From the NCBI RefSeq assembly GCF_964355755.1, contig NC_092672.1:28764501-28828500 (forward strand): a stretch of 64,000 nucleotides of DNA, given 5' to 3'. Made by a program: the position numbers and the translations under genes. Shown here in pieces: positions 1 to 11,288 of the stretch. Numbering within the stretch: the stretch's first letter is position 1; every line of letters starts with the position of its first letter. A model generated the notes under the pieces. The model saw only the letters and a list, made by a program, of their open reading frames with translations, was not told the DNA's origin and ran no database searches. This stretch comes from Antedon mediterranea (taxonomy: Eukaryota > Echinodermata > Crinoidea > Comatulida > Antedonidae).

Positions 1-802
1 CTTCCCAGCTTCTCGAACTTCACTAAATTCTTATTGGATGCTACACACACAGATCCTCTAAATTTCAGATGAAGATGAGCATTTTCATATTTTTCAGTCA
101 AATGCGTTTACAATGTCATCGATTATATTATTGAGCAACGCATTGCTTTTTCAACCTTTGACATCAATTGACATTTCCAGTAGTTTTCATTTGAGAACCC
201 ACATCGCCTTAAACTTCTTACTAAAGCGTTTCTGGTAGCTACTAAAAATATATCCGTTTTAAAGGCAGGCTGTGTATTTTGAGTCTCTAAGATAAGGAGT
301 GCCATAATCTGCCTTCATATACAAAATTAAGTTTGTAATTGTTAAATACATATGTTGACATAGTGTGGACACCTTATTCGTCTGTACTCTAATATCCCGG
401 CTCAAAGAGATCTATCCGAGGAAACAAACAATGAGAACATACAAGAGACCAAGGGGACGACTCAAAATCACATGGATGAAATTATAGAAAATGAAAAAAA
501 ACCAAAAATAAACAAGTCGATGTACACTTTGGAGAATAATCGCTCTGATTAGAGAAGTCTTGTTAAGTGCGCTATGTCCTAAAACGTTCAGCGTCCATGA
601 AAATGATATGTTTGCAGTACAGCATGTTGATTGAAATGTCGACAAACGCAACCGTTCTTTTAATAGTGATTTCATCATACAGCAATATGTTAAATACTTT
701 GATCATTATACACCTACCATGTATACGTTTATATATACTATTTGTCATTTTTTTTAATTATTGTGAATTAAAATTAAATATAATATGCGTGTTTGTTTGT
801 AG
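1..802. other. Intron of gene A with no recognised coding
   Basis: This is AT-rich sequence upstream of the first visible gene A exon. Short ORFs at 123-305 (-), 412-678 (-) and 567-818 (+) have no recognisable domain. The last one merely overlaps the true exon in another frame. Confidence 0.5.
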
Positions 803-932
803 AGCACAAAGTTTCTAAAATAGAGAAAATGGCACTGACTGAGAAGGTATCTCCAGTTAAAATGTCAGGCTATGCGAATGAATCTGAAGAAGAGACTTCA
901 CTGAGTGCTAGCAGTGGATCTAATCAACTATT
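803..932 (+). CDS. Gene A exon (juxtamembrane cytosolic tail)
   Basis: The exon follows a TTTGTAG acceptor and ends at a GTAAGT donor (phase 1 in, phase 2 out). It reads K/H-KVSKIEKMALTEKVSPVKM and then an acidic EEETSLSAS stretch. Gene B exon 54 has the same order of motifs ([17 protein letters not shown]). The preceding transmembrane exon is outside the window. Confidence 0.8.
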
Positions 933-3615
933 GTAAGTTTTATGCCAAGTAAATATTTAGAATATTTTATTCTTCTTTATGTTCAGTATATAGTGCTATT
1001 TTAACTACTGTTTATTTGTACACTAATTAACTGTTGATCGGCCCTTTTAGAATTCTCTTCTTTGGAAAATTAACAAGCATGAGTTTAGTTTATCTTATTT
1101 ATTTATTCTATTTTATTTCTATACAATTTTTAACAAGCGCCTTACATTACAACAAGGCCAACAGCCATTAAGTCGCGTGCTACAATGCATAGTGATACCG
1201 GACCGACAGACAAACAGACCGACAGACAGACAGACCGACAGACAGACGGACCGACCGACATAGTGAACTATACTGACCGAAATTACTGAACATGTTTAAA
1301 AATGTTGAAATGTTTAAAAACATTTATATTTTTTTAATTTACACGTGCGTAGCCTGTTACTTTTGACGTGCTCGTATAACGTAATTTCGAGTTGAAAAGT
1401 AAGTCAAGAAAACAGAAATCGGGCAAAAAGAGTGCGCAATAACATTTAACGCACAGTGCGCGCGCAAAAATCTGCGCACTCATGGCAATTTTGTAAACGC
1501 TTAAAATTGCCTGAAACGTACTCTTATTTCATCGAAAATAAATTTTAAAAATTTTAAGCGCGCGTACGCATGCGTTACATGCGCTACGCACGTAATTGTA
1601 TTGCCATATGATGATTTATGCCCTGAAATTTATGAGTACCAAATTTTATTTAATTGTGATTCATGGTTGTTAAGATATGATTACAAACGTGATTTCGTTA
1701 AATCGTGCGTAGACCGCGTAATTTTTTATTGCGCACCGTGAAAACATAACCACAGCGATTCCTGGCCATAAGGAATATTCTGTGAAAAATTGACTTAGCT
1801 AGATTAAACTGATATCAAGATAAGGTCATAAAGCGATAACACGCATAGTGATACCGGACCGACAGACAGACAGACAGACCGACAGACAGACCGACAGACA
1901 GACCGACAGACAGACAGACAGACCGACCGACATAGTGAACTATAGAGTCGCTTCCACGCGACTAAAAACGATACCTTGAAAATGTACAGAAAGAAAAACA
2001 ATTCAATAATTATGTTATGTCATTTCTAAAAATATGTAGGAAGCCTCTTACAAAAAGGTCTTATACAACAAAAAATTAGAACAATTAAGAAACAGATGAT
2101 AATAAAAATTAGGATATTTATGTGGCGCTAGTAAGGTTTCATGGTCATCATCGAAATAGTAAGAGAAAATTAAACTGTCTCAACATTTTTTGGAGAATGA
2201 CGTGTACCGTAGGGCTCTAAAGGAAATGTACAGCGCGTAAGAGGTAGAATGAATCTTAACGAAAAAATTACGATGCATTAAGGCCAACTCATATAAGCAT
2301 CGTACGACGAGGCCCGAAGAGACGTCTGAACTCGTCGGTGCTGTCTGAGTTGAATCCCGACGAGACGAGTCTTAATGAGAGAGCATAGTTTTAGGTTGTC
2401 GGAAGGTTTAATTTTCTGCCGATGAGACGACTCTGAGTTGGCTTCAGTACTGGCCATTCTTTTGAAGCTGTTACAGCAGAGTTGTTTGCTTATTTTGACA
2501 GGATTTCTATGGATGAGTTGCAAGTGCCTAGGGCATCTTCAAGTCGTAGCAAGTCACCAGGTTTTAACACGCCATCTAGAACACCAGAAGTAATGGTAAC
2601 AGCCCTGCCACCAGGTTTTGCCGACGGTTCTCACGAACAAGGTAAATTCTTTAAGAAAGTGTAATTAGATTTTTTTTTATATGGCATTGTAGCTCAGGTA
2701 AAATTTCACAATTTACTGTCCGATTTATGAGCAATGAAAAAATTATCTCACTTAAGTATTATTGGCAATTCAAGCTTGGGCCAATAAAGAGAACATTCTT
2801 TGAAATAGTAAATTCTCATAAAGAACCACTTTTATAGCAATACTTCTGATTTGCTTATATAATTAAAAAGGATAAATTATTCTCTTTATCAGTTATGGAA
2901 GATCGAGCCAATATGTATGTCATGTTATCCACGCCTGAACGGTCATTCAAGAAGATCGGTTTACTATCCGTAAACCTAGTTGGAACTCTTAGCACTCTCC
3001 GTGCAGATCTGCAGGAAAATCTGGGTAGCAAACTCCAACAACTACCATTCGCTTTCTTAAGTGAGAGCCTTGTTGATATTGATGGGGCTAGTGAGCGAAG
3101 GAGGACGGTCCATGAGACATATGCGTCTGACAGTGTTCTTATTCGGTACATTGAAGGCAAAGGTAAGTTACAAAATGAAAGAAAATATTTGACATGATAA
3201 CATGTTTTCTCTTCAATAGTAGAATAAAAAGCATGCCATATGAAAGAAAGATTTTGACTTCTTTTAAACTAGCATTTTTTAAACTCTTTTAATTAATGGG
3301 ATGGGAATTTTGTGATTTTAATTGACATCTGGTAGCCATTGGATTGTTCAGTTTTTAACATTTATGAAAAGGCTATTTTTTCACTGCAGAATTATTTTGG
3401 CATATGTGTTTTTACACTCAATAATAATTTTATCTTGTTATAAAACAATTATACATAAATCAACAATTGTTTTTACAGATTTATCGAAGTTGTGTATCTG
3501 TGGTTTGATTGGTCAATTTGAATGCTCTTTGTGTCATAGTCAAACTTACTGTAGCCCCACCTGCCAGTCATCTGATTGGGCGAAGCACTGCAAAACATGC
3601 AGTGGAATGATGTAG
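803..3615 (+). CDS. Gene A: 3' end of a fibrocystin-L-like receptor with a C-terminal MYND zinc finger (partial; four exons)
   Basis: Four exons, 803-932, 2502-2641, 2893-3162 and 3479-3615, join in frame (phases 2, 1, 1, then stop TAG at 3613-3615) with GT-AG borders throughout. They encode a cytosolic tail: a Ser/Thr-rich part, a ~90-residue domain I do not recognise, and a MYND-type zinc finger. The first two exons closely match exons 54-55 of gene B downstream, which directly follow a transmembrane exon. I therefore infer that this is the end of a tandem paralogue whose ectodomain lies left of the window. MYND fingers in other proteins bind short proline-containing peptides. A role in intracellular signalling is inference. 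The rest of the gene is not visible. Confidence 0.8.
1157..1970 (+). mobile_element. Non-autonomous repeat with GACA/GACC microsatellite core, long version
   Basis: It starts with GGCCAACAGCC..AAGTCGCGTG and ends with CCACGCGACTAAAAA, so its ends are short inverted repeats. Inside are two arrays of GACA/GACC units (about 1200-1260 and 1858-1932), each preceded by GCATAGTGATACCGGACCGA and followed by CATAGTGAACTATA. A compact relative lies at 42785-42990 and a decayed one near 29607-29700. The arrangement looks like a MITE with internal simple repeats. Confidence 0.55.
2502..2641 (+). CDS. Gene A exon ([10 protein letters not shown] tail motif)
   Basis: The exon follows TTTTGACAG and ends at GTAAAT (phase 2 in, 1 out). 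It encodes ISMDELQ, then [16 protein letters not shown], then ALPPGFADG. The [11 protein letters not shown]-x-RTPE core and the PPGFADG end are almost identical in gene B exon 55, so this tail is under constraint. The many SP/TP sites could be phosphorylated, which is inference. Confidence 0.82.
2893..3162 (+). CDS. Gene A exon (unrecognised ~90-residue cytosolic domain, possibly ubiquitin-like)
   Basis: The exon follows TTTATCAG and ends at GTAAGT (phase 1 in and out), 270 bp. It encodes one compact unit: a strand-like start (NMYVMLSTPERSFKKIG), a VNLVGTLSTLRADLQENLG helix-like part, the conserved-looking PFAFLSESLVDID, and a final SVLIRYIEG strand. The beta-alpha-beta order resembles a ubiquitin-like or PB1-like fold, but I cannot assign a family. 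It sits between the Ser-rich tail and the MYND finger. The matching gene B exon is not in the last 470 bp of the window. Confidence 0.75.
3479..3615 (+). CDS. Gene A last exon: MYND-type zinc finger and stop
   Basis: The exon follows TTTTTACAG (phase 1 in) and runs to TAG. Its 45 residues carry the zinc-ligand pattern of a MYND finger: C-x-C, then C-x2-C, Y-C-x3-C-Q, D-W-x2-H-x3-C (LCICG, ECSLCHSQTYCSPTCQ, DWAKHCKTC). All eight expected ligands are present. The protein ends seven residues after the last ligand, so the finger is the extreme C-terminus. MYND fingers occur in many intracellular and nuclear proteins. Finding one on a fibrocystin-type tail is unusual. Confidence 0.85.
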
Positions 3616-3861
3616 ACAAACAATGTTGCACAATGTCTGGTAGACTGTGTCATGAATTATGTATATAGACCAGTTCTCTGACTATCGTTGAAGAAATTAA
3701 TATTGTATAGTAATTATCGTGTTTGTCCAGTTTTTAACTAAAATATAAATGTGGGCCTAGTTATAGTTTTAGCAAAGATTGTGAGCTAAGTTGATAGAAA
3801 TGAAGTTTGATTTTGATTTTTATGGTATACTTTAAAGGTCATTTTACAATGAAAAGTACAA

Positions 3862-4456
3862 AATAAACATGAATACATTCATTAATACTGCATTCTATCG
3901 GGTAATAATTCATTTTCAGGGGTACAGAGAGAAATGCTTAACCGCGATGACGTAACTACAATTGAGTGAGTTGTGAATGTAAACGGATCTATCTCCATTT
4001 TTTTTGCGGTAGAGTATGTACACAAAAATGGGGACAACCATACTAAAAGTAGTAAGACATTTTCTAAAAACACCTCTTACAATATTCGAATGAAGTTTAG
4101 GTAATAATTAAAGAGGTCGTTTTGACGTAACATAGATGCGTAGCCTAGCTAGTAAAAGAAACACAGTCGTGGTGAGGATATGGCCAGAATGTATCTCGTT
4201 TAGCATAGGGGAATCAGCGCTCCTAACACTTGAAAAGACATCAAACGGAAAATTTAACAAATAAGTGTACATAATAATAAATATCTAATGTTTTAAATGC
4301 TGTGTTTTTCTATTTTTACATTTTAATACACAAATAAATTGCTTGAAAATGTGATGACTCATTGTAATGTGTAAAATATATTTTATAGATGTACGTATTG
4401 ACGATTATAGATGGTTTTCAATATTTGATTATCCATTCTATAAGATTAACAATAAA
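3862..4456 (+). terminator. Candidate polyadenylation signals of gene A
   Basis: AATAAA hexamers occur at 3862-3867 and 4451-4456, about 250 and 840 bp past the stop codon. The second is followed within 50 bp by a GT-rich stretch (TGTCCTGTGTGG), which makes it the better candidate. Which one is used cannot be told from sequence. Confidence 0.35.
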
Positions 4457-6009
4457 GTTTATATTATTTGAACGGAATATAATATAAATGTCCTGTGTGG
4501 TTTTTTTAATTTCCTGAATTTTTCTAATGGGATTGTGTCCTCTAATTTTAATAGTTTTTGAAACGTCGTTTAAATTTCATTTAGAATTTGATTAGATTTT
4601 ATTATTATTATTATTTTATTTTTCTCATAAATCATCAGGATCTATAGCTAATCACAATTTGTCAACTAGAGATAATAATGTTAAATACAACTTAAATCCA
4701 GTCATATGAAATGAGTGATGTTTGACCCTGTAATTGAAAAAGGGGAAAATATATTGATACTGACGTCACAAGGGATGAACATATCTTTTTTTAGGAACTG
4801 AAAAAAGTACCATGTACAATAATTATTTCCTTCATTGATACATTGTTATGCTAATTAACAAATAATTTTAAAAAAACCTACTCTACTTTTACGCCAACCT
4901 AGCAATTTCAAAATGGCCAAAATAAAAACAAAAAGTGTTCATATCTTGGCAACTATAAACAGTAGAGACTTGATTCTGGTGTTAAATTGTTCACAAACCA
5001 CATATTTCTATTTGCTCTAATGAAAGGTTTCGTCCAATAAGACCGGAAATGACGTTTCTTCCAGTTTGACCTTTGACCTCTTATCTGTATATCTCAGTAA
5101 CTACTGATCATTTTCAATCGATTTTGGTGTAATTTTGTTCAGAATAGAGACATTTATATTTGTAGTAATGAAACATTTTCACATAAAATGACTGGAAATA
5201 CAATTTATAACCTTTGACATATATAATTATGTGAACAGACTGTATGTTGTTTACACCTAATTTTTTTACCGAAATAAATGACACGGAATTATTATTCTGA
5301 ATTTTTAACTTTTGATGTGATAGGATAGGCATAAAGTATGACAGATCACTGAGCTCATCTATGCCGACTTGTTTGCTAAACTGTGATTTGTCAATCGTTA
5401 GATAAAAATGTTGGTCCTCTCTCCTTCATCTTTAAAAAAAAAATGTATTATACCATATGGACAATTGTCTGAAATAAAAGTTGAATTGAATTGTTAGATG
5501 CCATTTGGAAATATTTTAGATGTAAAGTAGCATTCTTTCGTTGGCCTCTTTAATGTTGCATATGAGACAAGTTCGGAAAGTTCTCATTTTCATGAGTTAA
5601 GAGAAGAGAACACCGTCTTTCAAAGTACTTACTACAAACTTTATGCATTTGTGCAGTAGACCTACTTTCATTAGTCAGAAACTCAGATAATTCTTGTTCA
5701 TTTTCGTTGCATCTAACAAAATGTACTCCATTTTTATGGTAATGGGCCTTTGCTGTAAACCTTTCATCTGAATCCTTTTCCTCGATTTTCTCTAGTCATT
5801 GATTTTTTAGCAAAATCCGAACCAAATCAATTCGTAAAAGACATCTCAATATAATTATTCAAGTAATCCTCAAATTAGTGACATGGACCTACAATATACT
5901 GTTCTGTACAAGACCTTTTAAGCATCCACCTGTGAACTTTCACTTTAAAGGTCTTGGTCTCCTAATCATACAAGAAACAATGTCTAATTTAATCAATCAA
6001 AGTAGTGGG

Positions 6010-6170
6010 TCAAGACAAAGAAGGGGTGTAAGACCATCCACATACAAAGAAGGGGTTATAAGACCATCCACAGACAAAGAAGGGGATGTAAGACCATCCA
6101 CAGAAAAAGAAGGGGGTGTAGGACCATCCACATACAAAGAAGGGGTGTAAGACCATCAGCAGACACAGAA
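6010..6170 (-). repeat. Short array of the 30-bp minisatellite (left arm)
   Basis: About five copies of AGACCATCCACA-x-ACAAAGAAGGGG units. They are the reverse complement of the large array at 8385-9612 and lie in the mirror position of the foldback structure. Confidence 0.8.
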
Positions 6171-6209
6171 ATATAAAAAGTTCTTTGTATGGTCATTAAT
6201 AATTAATGG

Positions 6210-6724
6210 CAGGTTTCCCGTGGGAATTCCAGAATATTTTTCACATGCCAGCATCGTCACTCAACGAGATTTCAAGCAAGGGGAAATCTTGCGATTCCAA
6301 AATACAAAAGTAATGTTGGTCAATTTTCTGTCCGATATTCTGGTGCTAATTCATGGAACGAGATACCAGAAAATATTAAACATGACTCTAAAATTATATT
6401 TAAACGGAAATTAAAGCAATTCTTACTTTAGTTATATAATTATTTATTTTATTTATCTTATTTATGAAAAAGTGTAGTAATATTTAAGTTTTAAAATATA
6501 TAAATGGGATTGTTTTAACTTATTAAGTTTTATATTTAGGCCTGTGTTTAAGAAATTATTGCCCATAGTTGTAAAAATTGAGTTAAGTATAATTTATGTA
6601 AAAGGGGCTGGACTTGATTAGTGTTTACACTATTTTCTAGCTCCTTCCTTATGTTTTAAAATTTGATATTATTTATTATTTTGAAACAAAATATTATTTG
6701 GAAAATAAAGTTGAAGTTGAAGTT
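6210..6724 (+). pseudogene. 5'-truncated LINE fragment (reverse transcriptase C-terminus and 3' tail)
   Basis: From 6294 the frame IPKYKSNVGQFSVRYSGANS-WNEIP-x-FKRKLKQFLL runs to a TAG at 6429-6431. This is the usual end of a non-LTR retrotransposon ORF2 (F-S-V-R-Y-x-G-x-x-x-WN-x-IP). The element ends with a GAAGTT repeat tail near 6705-6724. It lies inside the loop of the foldback structure. Confidence 0.65.
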
Positions 6725-6999
6725 AATATATTGATATAAACACGATCATCATACTATTCATTTGACATTCAAATACAGTCTCGAAAAGAAGCTCATACTA
6801 TCACCTTTTCGAGGTTTTACGGTATTCAATAACATGTATGTTATTTCCTCTGTCAAACTATTAAAACTTTTAACGAATCAGAAGGTGCCAACATCATTGA
6901 ACTATTATGGTACCACCAAGCACAATGTTTACCAATTTTATGTACTATATACAATTTAAGTCCATTACTCATTTAATATAATTACGCCAATCAGGTCAC

Positions 7000-7480
7000 A
7001 GTTCAAAATTAGGTGCATTTAAGACCAAAAAAAACCACATACAGTATATTCACATAATTAAAAATCAATAAATTAATGTCAAAGGTCATAAATTGCATTT
7101 CCGGTCATTTTAGGTGAAAATGTTTCATTACTACAAATATAAATGTATTTATTCTGAACAAAATGACACCAAAATCGATTGAAAATGACCAGTAGTTACA
7201 GAGATATACAAATACGAGGTCAAAGGTCAAACTGAAAGAAACGTCATTTCCGGTCATTTTTTGACGAAAATTTTCATTAGAGCAAATAGAAATATATAGT
7301 TTGTGAACAATTTGAGACCATAATTAAGTCTCTAATGTGTATAGTTGCCAAGATATGAACATTTTTTGTTTTTATGGTGGCCATTTTGAAATCAAGATGG
7401 CCGATATTTTGAATCTATATACATTAAAGAAACTTTGTGCCAAGTTTCATGCTTTGGTAATAAAATGCACAGCTCATGTC
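7000..7480 (+). repeat. Third copy of the foldback arm sequence
   Basis: This block repeats the order found at 10360-10850 (TTAGGTGCATTTA, ACCACATACAGTAT, CATTACTACAAATATAAATG, AATCGATTGAAAATGA, GGTCAAAGGTCAAACTG, ATTTTGAAATCAAGATGGCC, AAACTTTGTG) in direct orientation, and is an inverted match to the left arm. The region therefore contains three diverged copies of one repeat. Confidence 0.75.
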
Positions 7481-8384
7481 ATTAACTGCTCTACTATTCA
7501 GCGAAATTGGTAGTTCAAATTATTTCTACTTTTTGAGAAGCGAAATATTGCGCAACCAATCAGAGCTACTACGACACGTTCATGAGCACTCATGCGAATC
7601 GTAAAGCTCAGCAGCCACGCGAGGAACATGGAAATCGCTGCTATTCGCTCATGTAGTGGAAAGAGTAGGCCTAGCACAAAATTCGCTTTAGTGGAAAATC
7701 GGCTTTAGAGACAAATCGTCGTCAATGTCATCGTGCCTAATTGTTACTGGTAGAACAAAACTTTAAAAAATAATGTACATGGACTTATCATTTTCGTGAA
7801 CATATTATAATAGTCAACAATGTTATTTCTTCTACCTTTTAATTAAAGGTGACCAATATAATTTATGTGGTCAAATGTAGGCAACTATTATAGATAAACT
7901 TGATAAACATTTACACAACAGAGGAACTCCTGGCTAAGTACGGTCCTGATAATATACGAGTTGAGAAACAAGTACATTGACGATTGAACATTTTAATGCA
8001 TAGTTTATTTATACTATACTATACATGGTGTACACTTTAATATGGTTGTAGATATAAAATGATAACAAAATTATTTGTATAAATTTTCCAATATATAGTA
8101 AGTATAATTGCTAAACAAATGAATTTAACACAAAACGCCTTTTGCTCAATATTTCAAAACTATGGTTTTGGCTTATAATGCGTTCTTCCAATTCAGAGCA
8201 GTACGGTATCTTTTTTTGTCTTTTTTGTTGCAAGACAGTATGAAACAAAGTTCATGACCAACTTCTTCTAAAATTAACGTGGCCTATTCTGCCTGATGTC
8301 CCACACCCTTCCCTACACGTCTTGCTGCAATGTTCCCACCAATCATGTGACTGTCAAGTGGGGCTACAGTACGTCTGATTATGG

Positions 8385-9612
8385 TCCTACACCCCCTTCT
8401 TTGTCTGTGGATGGTCTTATACCCCCTTCTTTGTCTGTAAGTGGTCCTATACCCTTTCTTTGTCAGTGGATGGTCTTACACCCCCTTCTTTGTCTGTGGA
8501 CGGTCCTACACCCCCTTCTTTGTCTGTGGATGGTCTTACACCCCTTTCTTTGTCTGTGGAGGGTATTACACCCCCTTCTGTGCCTGTTGATGGTATTACA
8601 CCCTTTGCTTTGTCTGTTGATGGTATTACACCCTTTTCTTTGTCTGTTGATGGTAGACCCTTTTCTTTGTCTGTGGATGGTATTACACCCCTTTTTTTGT
8701 GTGTGGATGGTATTACACCCCTTTTTTTGTGTGTGGATGGTCTTACACCTTTTTCTTTGTGTGTGGATGGTCTTACATCCCTTCTTTGTCTGTGGATGGT
8801 CTTACACCCCCTTCTTTCTCCGTCGATGGTCTTATACCCCTTCTTTGTATGTGGATGGTCTTATACCCCCTTCTTTGTCTGTGGATGGTCCTACATCCCC
8901 TTCTTTGTCTGTGGATGGTCCTACACCCCCTTCTTTGTCTGTGGATGGTCCTACATCCCCTTCTTTGTCTGTGGATGGTCTTATACCCCCTTCTTTGTCT
9001 GTAAGTGGTCCTATACCCCCTTCTTTGTCAGTGGATGGTCTTACACCCCCTTCTTTGTCTCTGGAGGGTCCTACGCCCCCTTCTTTGTCTGTGGATGGTC
9101 TTACACCCCCTTCTTTGTCTGTTGATGGTCTTACACCCCCTTCTTTGTCTGTGGATGGTCCTACACCCCCTTCTTTGTCTGTAGATGGCCTTACACCCCT
9201 TTCTTTGTCTGTGGATGGTCTTATACCCCCTTCTTTGTGTGTGGATGGTCTTATACCCCTTCTTTGTCTGTGGATGGTCTTACACCCCCTTCTTTGTCTG
9301 TGGATGGTCTTATACCCCTTTCTTTGTCTGTAAGTGGTCCTATACCCCCTTCTTTGTCAGTGGATGGTCTTACACCCCCTTCTTTGTCTGTGGAGGGTCC
9401 TACGCCTCCTTCTTTTTCTGTAGATGGCCTTACACCCCTTTCTTTGTCTGTGGATGGTCTTATACCCCCTTCTTTGTGTGTGGATGGTCTTACACCCCCT
9501 TCTTTGTATGTGGATGGTCTTACACCCCCTTCTTTGTCTGTGGATGGTCTTATACCCCTTTCTTTGTCTGTAAGTGGTCCTATACCCCCTTCTTTGTCTG
9601 TGGATGGTCTGG
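8385..9612 (+). repeat. 30-bp minisatellite, about 40 copies
   Basis: The unit is CCCCCTTCTTTGTCTGTGG followed by ATGGTCTTACA, with variants in about one position in ten. Because 30 is divisible by three, several frames stay open (for example decapeptides such as PSLSVDGLTP), giving spurious ORFs on both strands. Unit-length exceptions at 8640-8670 shift the frame. There are no spacers between units. Confidence 0.9.
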
Positions 9613-10864
9613 ACCCACTACTTTGATTGATTAAATCAGACATTGTTTCTTGTATGATTAGGAGACCAAGAACTTCAAAGTGAAAGTCCACAAGTGGATG
9701 CCTAAAAAGGTCTTGTACAGAACAGTATATTGTAGGTCCATGTCACTAATTTGAGGATTACTTGAATAATTATATTGAGATGTCTTTTACGAATTGATTT
9801 GGTTCGGATTTTGCTAAAAAATCAATGACTAGAGAAAATCGAGGAAAAGGATTCAGATGGTTTACAGCAAAGGCTCATTACCATAAAAATTGAGTACATT
9901 TGTTTAGATGCAACGAAAATGACCAAGATTAATGAAAGTAGGTCTACTGTAGTAAGTACTTTGAAAGACGGTGTTCTCTTAACTCATGAAAATGAGAACT
10001 TTCCGAACTTGTCTCATATGCAACATCAAAGAGGCCAACGAAAGAATGCTACTTTACATCAAAAATATTTCCAAATGGCATCTAACAATTCAATTCAACT
10101 TTTATTTCAGACAATTGTCCATATGGTATAATTAATACATTACAAAAAAAAAAAGAAAAGATGAAGGAGAGAGGACCAAAACTTTTATATAACGATTGAC
10201 ACATCACAGTTTAGCAAACAAGTCGGCATAGATGAGCTCAGTGATTGCTGTTTCTCAGTGATCTGTCATATTTTACGCCTATCCTATCACATCAAAAGTC
10301 AAAAATTCAGAATAATAAATTCCTGGTCATTTTTGCATTAAGTGTCATTTATTTCGGTAAAACAAATTAGGTGCATTTATACCAATGTAAACCACATACA
10401 GTATGTTCACATAATTATATATGTCAAAGGTTAAAAATTGTCTTTCCAGTCATTTTATGTGAAAATGTTTCATTACTACAAATATAAATGTCTCTATTCT
10501 GAACAAAATCACACCAAAATCGATTGAAAATGATCAGTAGTTACCGAGATATACAGATAAGAGGTCAAAGGTCAAACTGGAAGAAACGTCATTTCCGGTC
10601 ATTTTTTGACGAAACTTTTCATTAGAGCAAATAGAAATATGTGGTTTGTGAACAATTTAACACCAGAATCAAGTCTCTACTGTTTATAGTTGCCAAGATA
10701 TGAACACTTTTTGTTTTTATGGTGGCCATTTTGAAATCAAGATGGCCGCCATACCGGACGTTGGACACTTGGCACCCCCCGATATTTTTAATCTATATAC
10801 ATCAAAGAAACTTTGTGGCAAGTTTCATGCTTTGGTAATAAAGTGCACAACTTGGCTATTTTTA

Positions 10865-11020
10865 TGGCCTTAACTGCTCTACTAGAAGCAAAAAATTCAG
10901 GAACTAGAATTCGTCGCAAAGAGGGAGATATGAAAGATGTAAACATGAATACGCATGCGTATAAGCTGATGTTTTCGATTCACGCAAACAAATTCGCCAT
11001 ATTGTAAATCGGCTTAAAGT
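10865..11020. mobile_element. Decayed MITE related to the palindromic element at 43190
   Basis: It shares GTAAACATGAATACGCATGCGTA, AAGCTG, TTCGATTC-x-CGC, AACAAATTCGCC and AAATCGGCTTA with 43190-43352. A further decayed relative, including GTGGAAAATCGGCTTTA, is at about 7560-7710. Confidence 0.5.
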
Positions 11021-11233
11021 CGCTTCTCGCAACATTTCTTTTCTTCTTCGGAGCAATTGCCTGTAATTACTGTCTCAAGCTCATATTGTCAACAATCATT
11101 GTATTCATTAACTTTTGGATGAAGATCATGAACAATCGTTCACACCTGCCGCAATCTGCATAGACGAGTATTTTTCATATATGTTTCATAGATTAAATTG
11201 TTATTGTTTTAAACAACAATAGATAGTTAGAAC

Positions 11234-11288
11234 ATGGTGCCTCCTCGTTTGATTTTATTATTCTTCATCTTTACACATTGGAAATATG
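11234..11288 (+). CDS. Gene B exon 1: start codon and signal peptide
   Basis: ATG at 11234 has A at -3 and G at +4. It opens [19 protein letters not shown], a short basic start followed by a hydrophobic core, a typical signal peptide. The donor GTAAGT follows in phase 1. The next exon continues directly into an IPT domain, as expected for a mature N-terminus. No clear TATA box was seen upstream. Confidence 0.78.

Larger units (their letters stand above)
4905..10790. mobile_element. Large foldback element (long inverted arms, internal minisatellite) between genes A and B
   Basis: The sequence at 4905-6013 is matched in reverse complement by 9607-10740. Both arms contain, in mirror order, the AAATGGCC and GTTCATATC words, GGTCAAAGGTCAAACTGGAAG, the AATCGATTTTGGTG block, the ACATGGACCTACAATATACTG block and the AATCAATCAAAGTAGTGGGT block. 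At the inner edge of each arm lie tandem copies of one 30-bp unit, about five on the left and forty on the right. No transposase was found. The layout resembles the foldback (TU) elements described from sea urchins, an assignment by analogy. Confidence 0.7.

Noticed and set aside
123-305. 60-codon ORF on the minus strand
   Set aside because: No recognisable domain, no splice context with a neighbour, and AT-rich intron surroundings.
8385-9612. Regular 30-bp repeats considered as a CRISPR array
   Set aside because: The units are contiguous with no unique spacers, and the DNA is eukaryotic.
8296-9691. ORFs up to 345 codons with PSLSVDGLTP-like decapeptide repeats
   Set aside because: They come from a 30-bp minisatellite that stays open in several frames on both strands. 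There is no start context, domain or splice structure, and the array is part of a foldback element.
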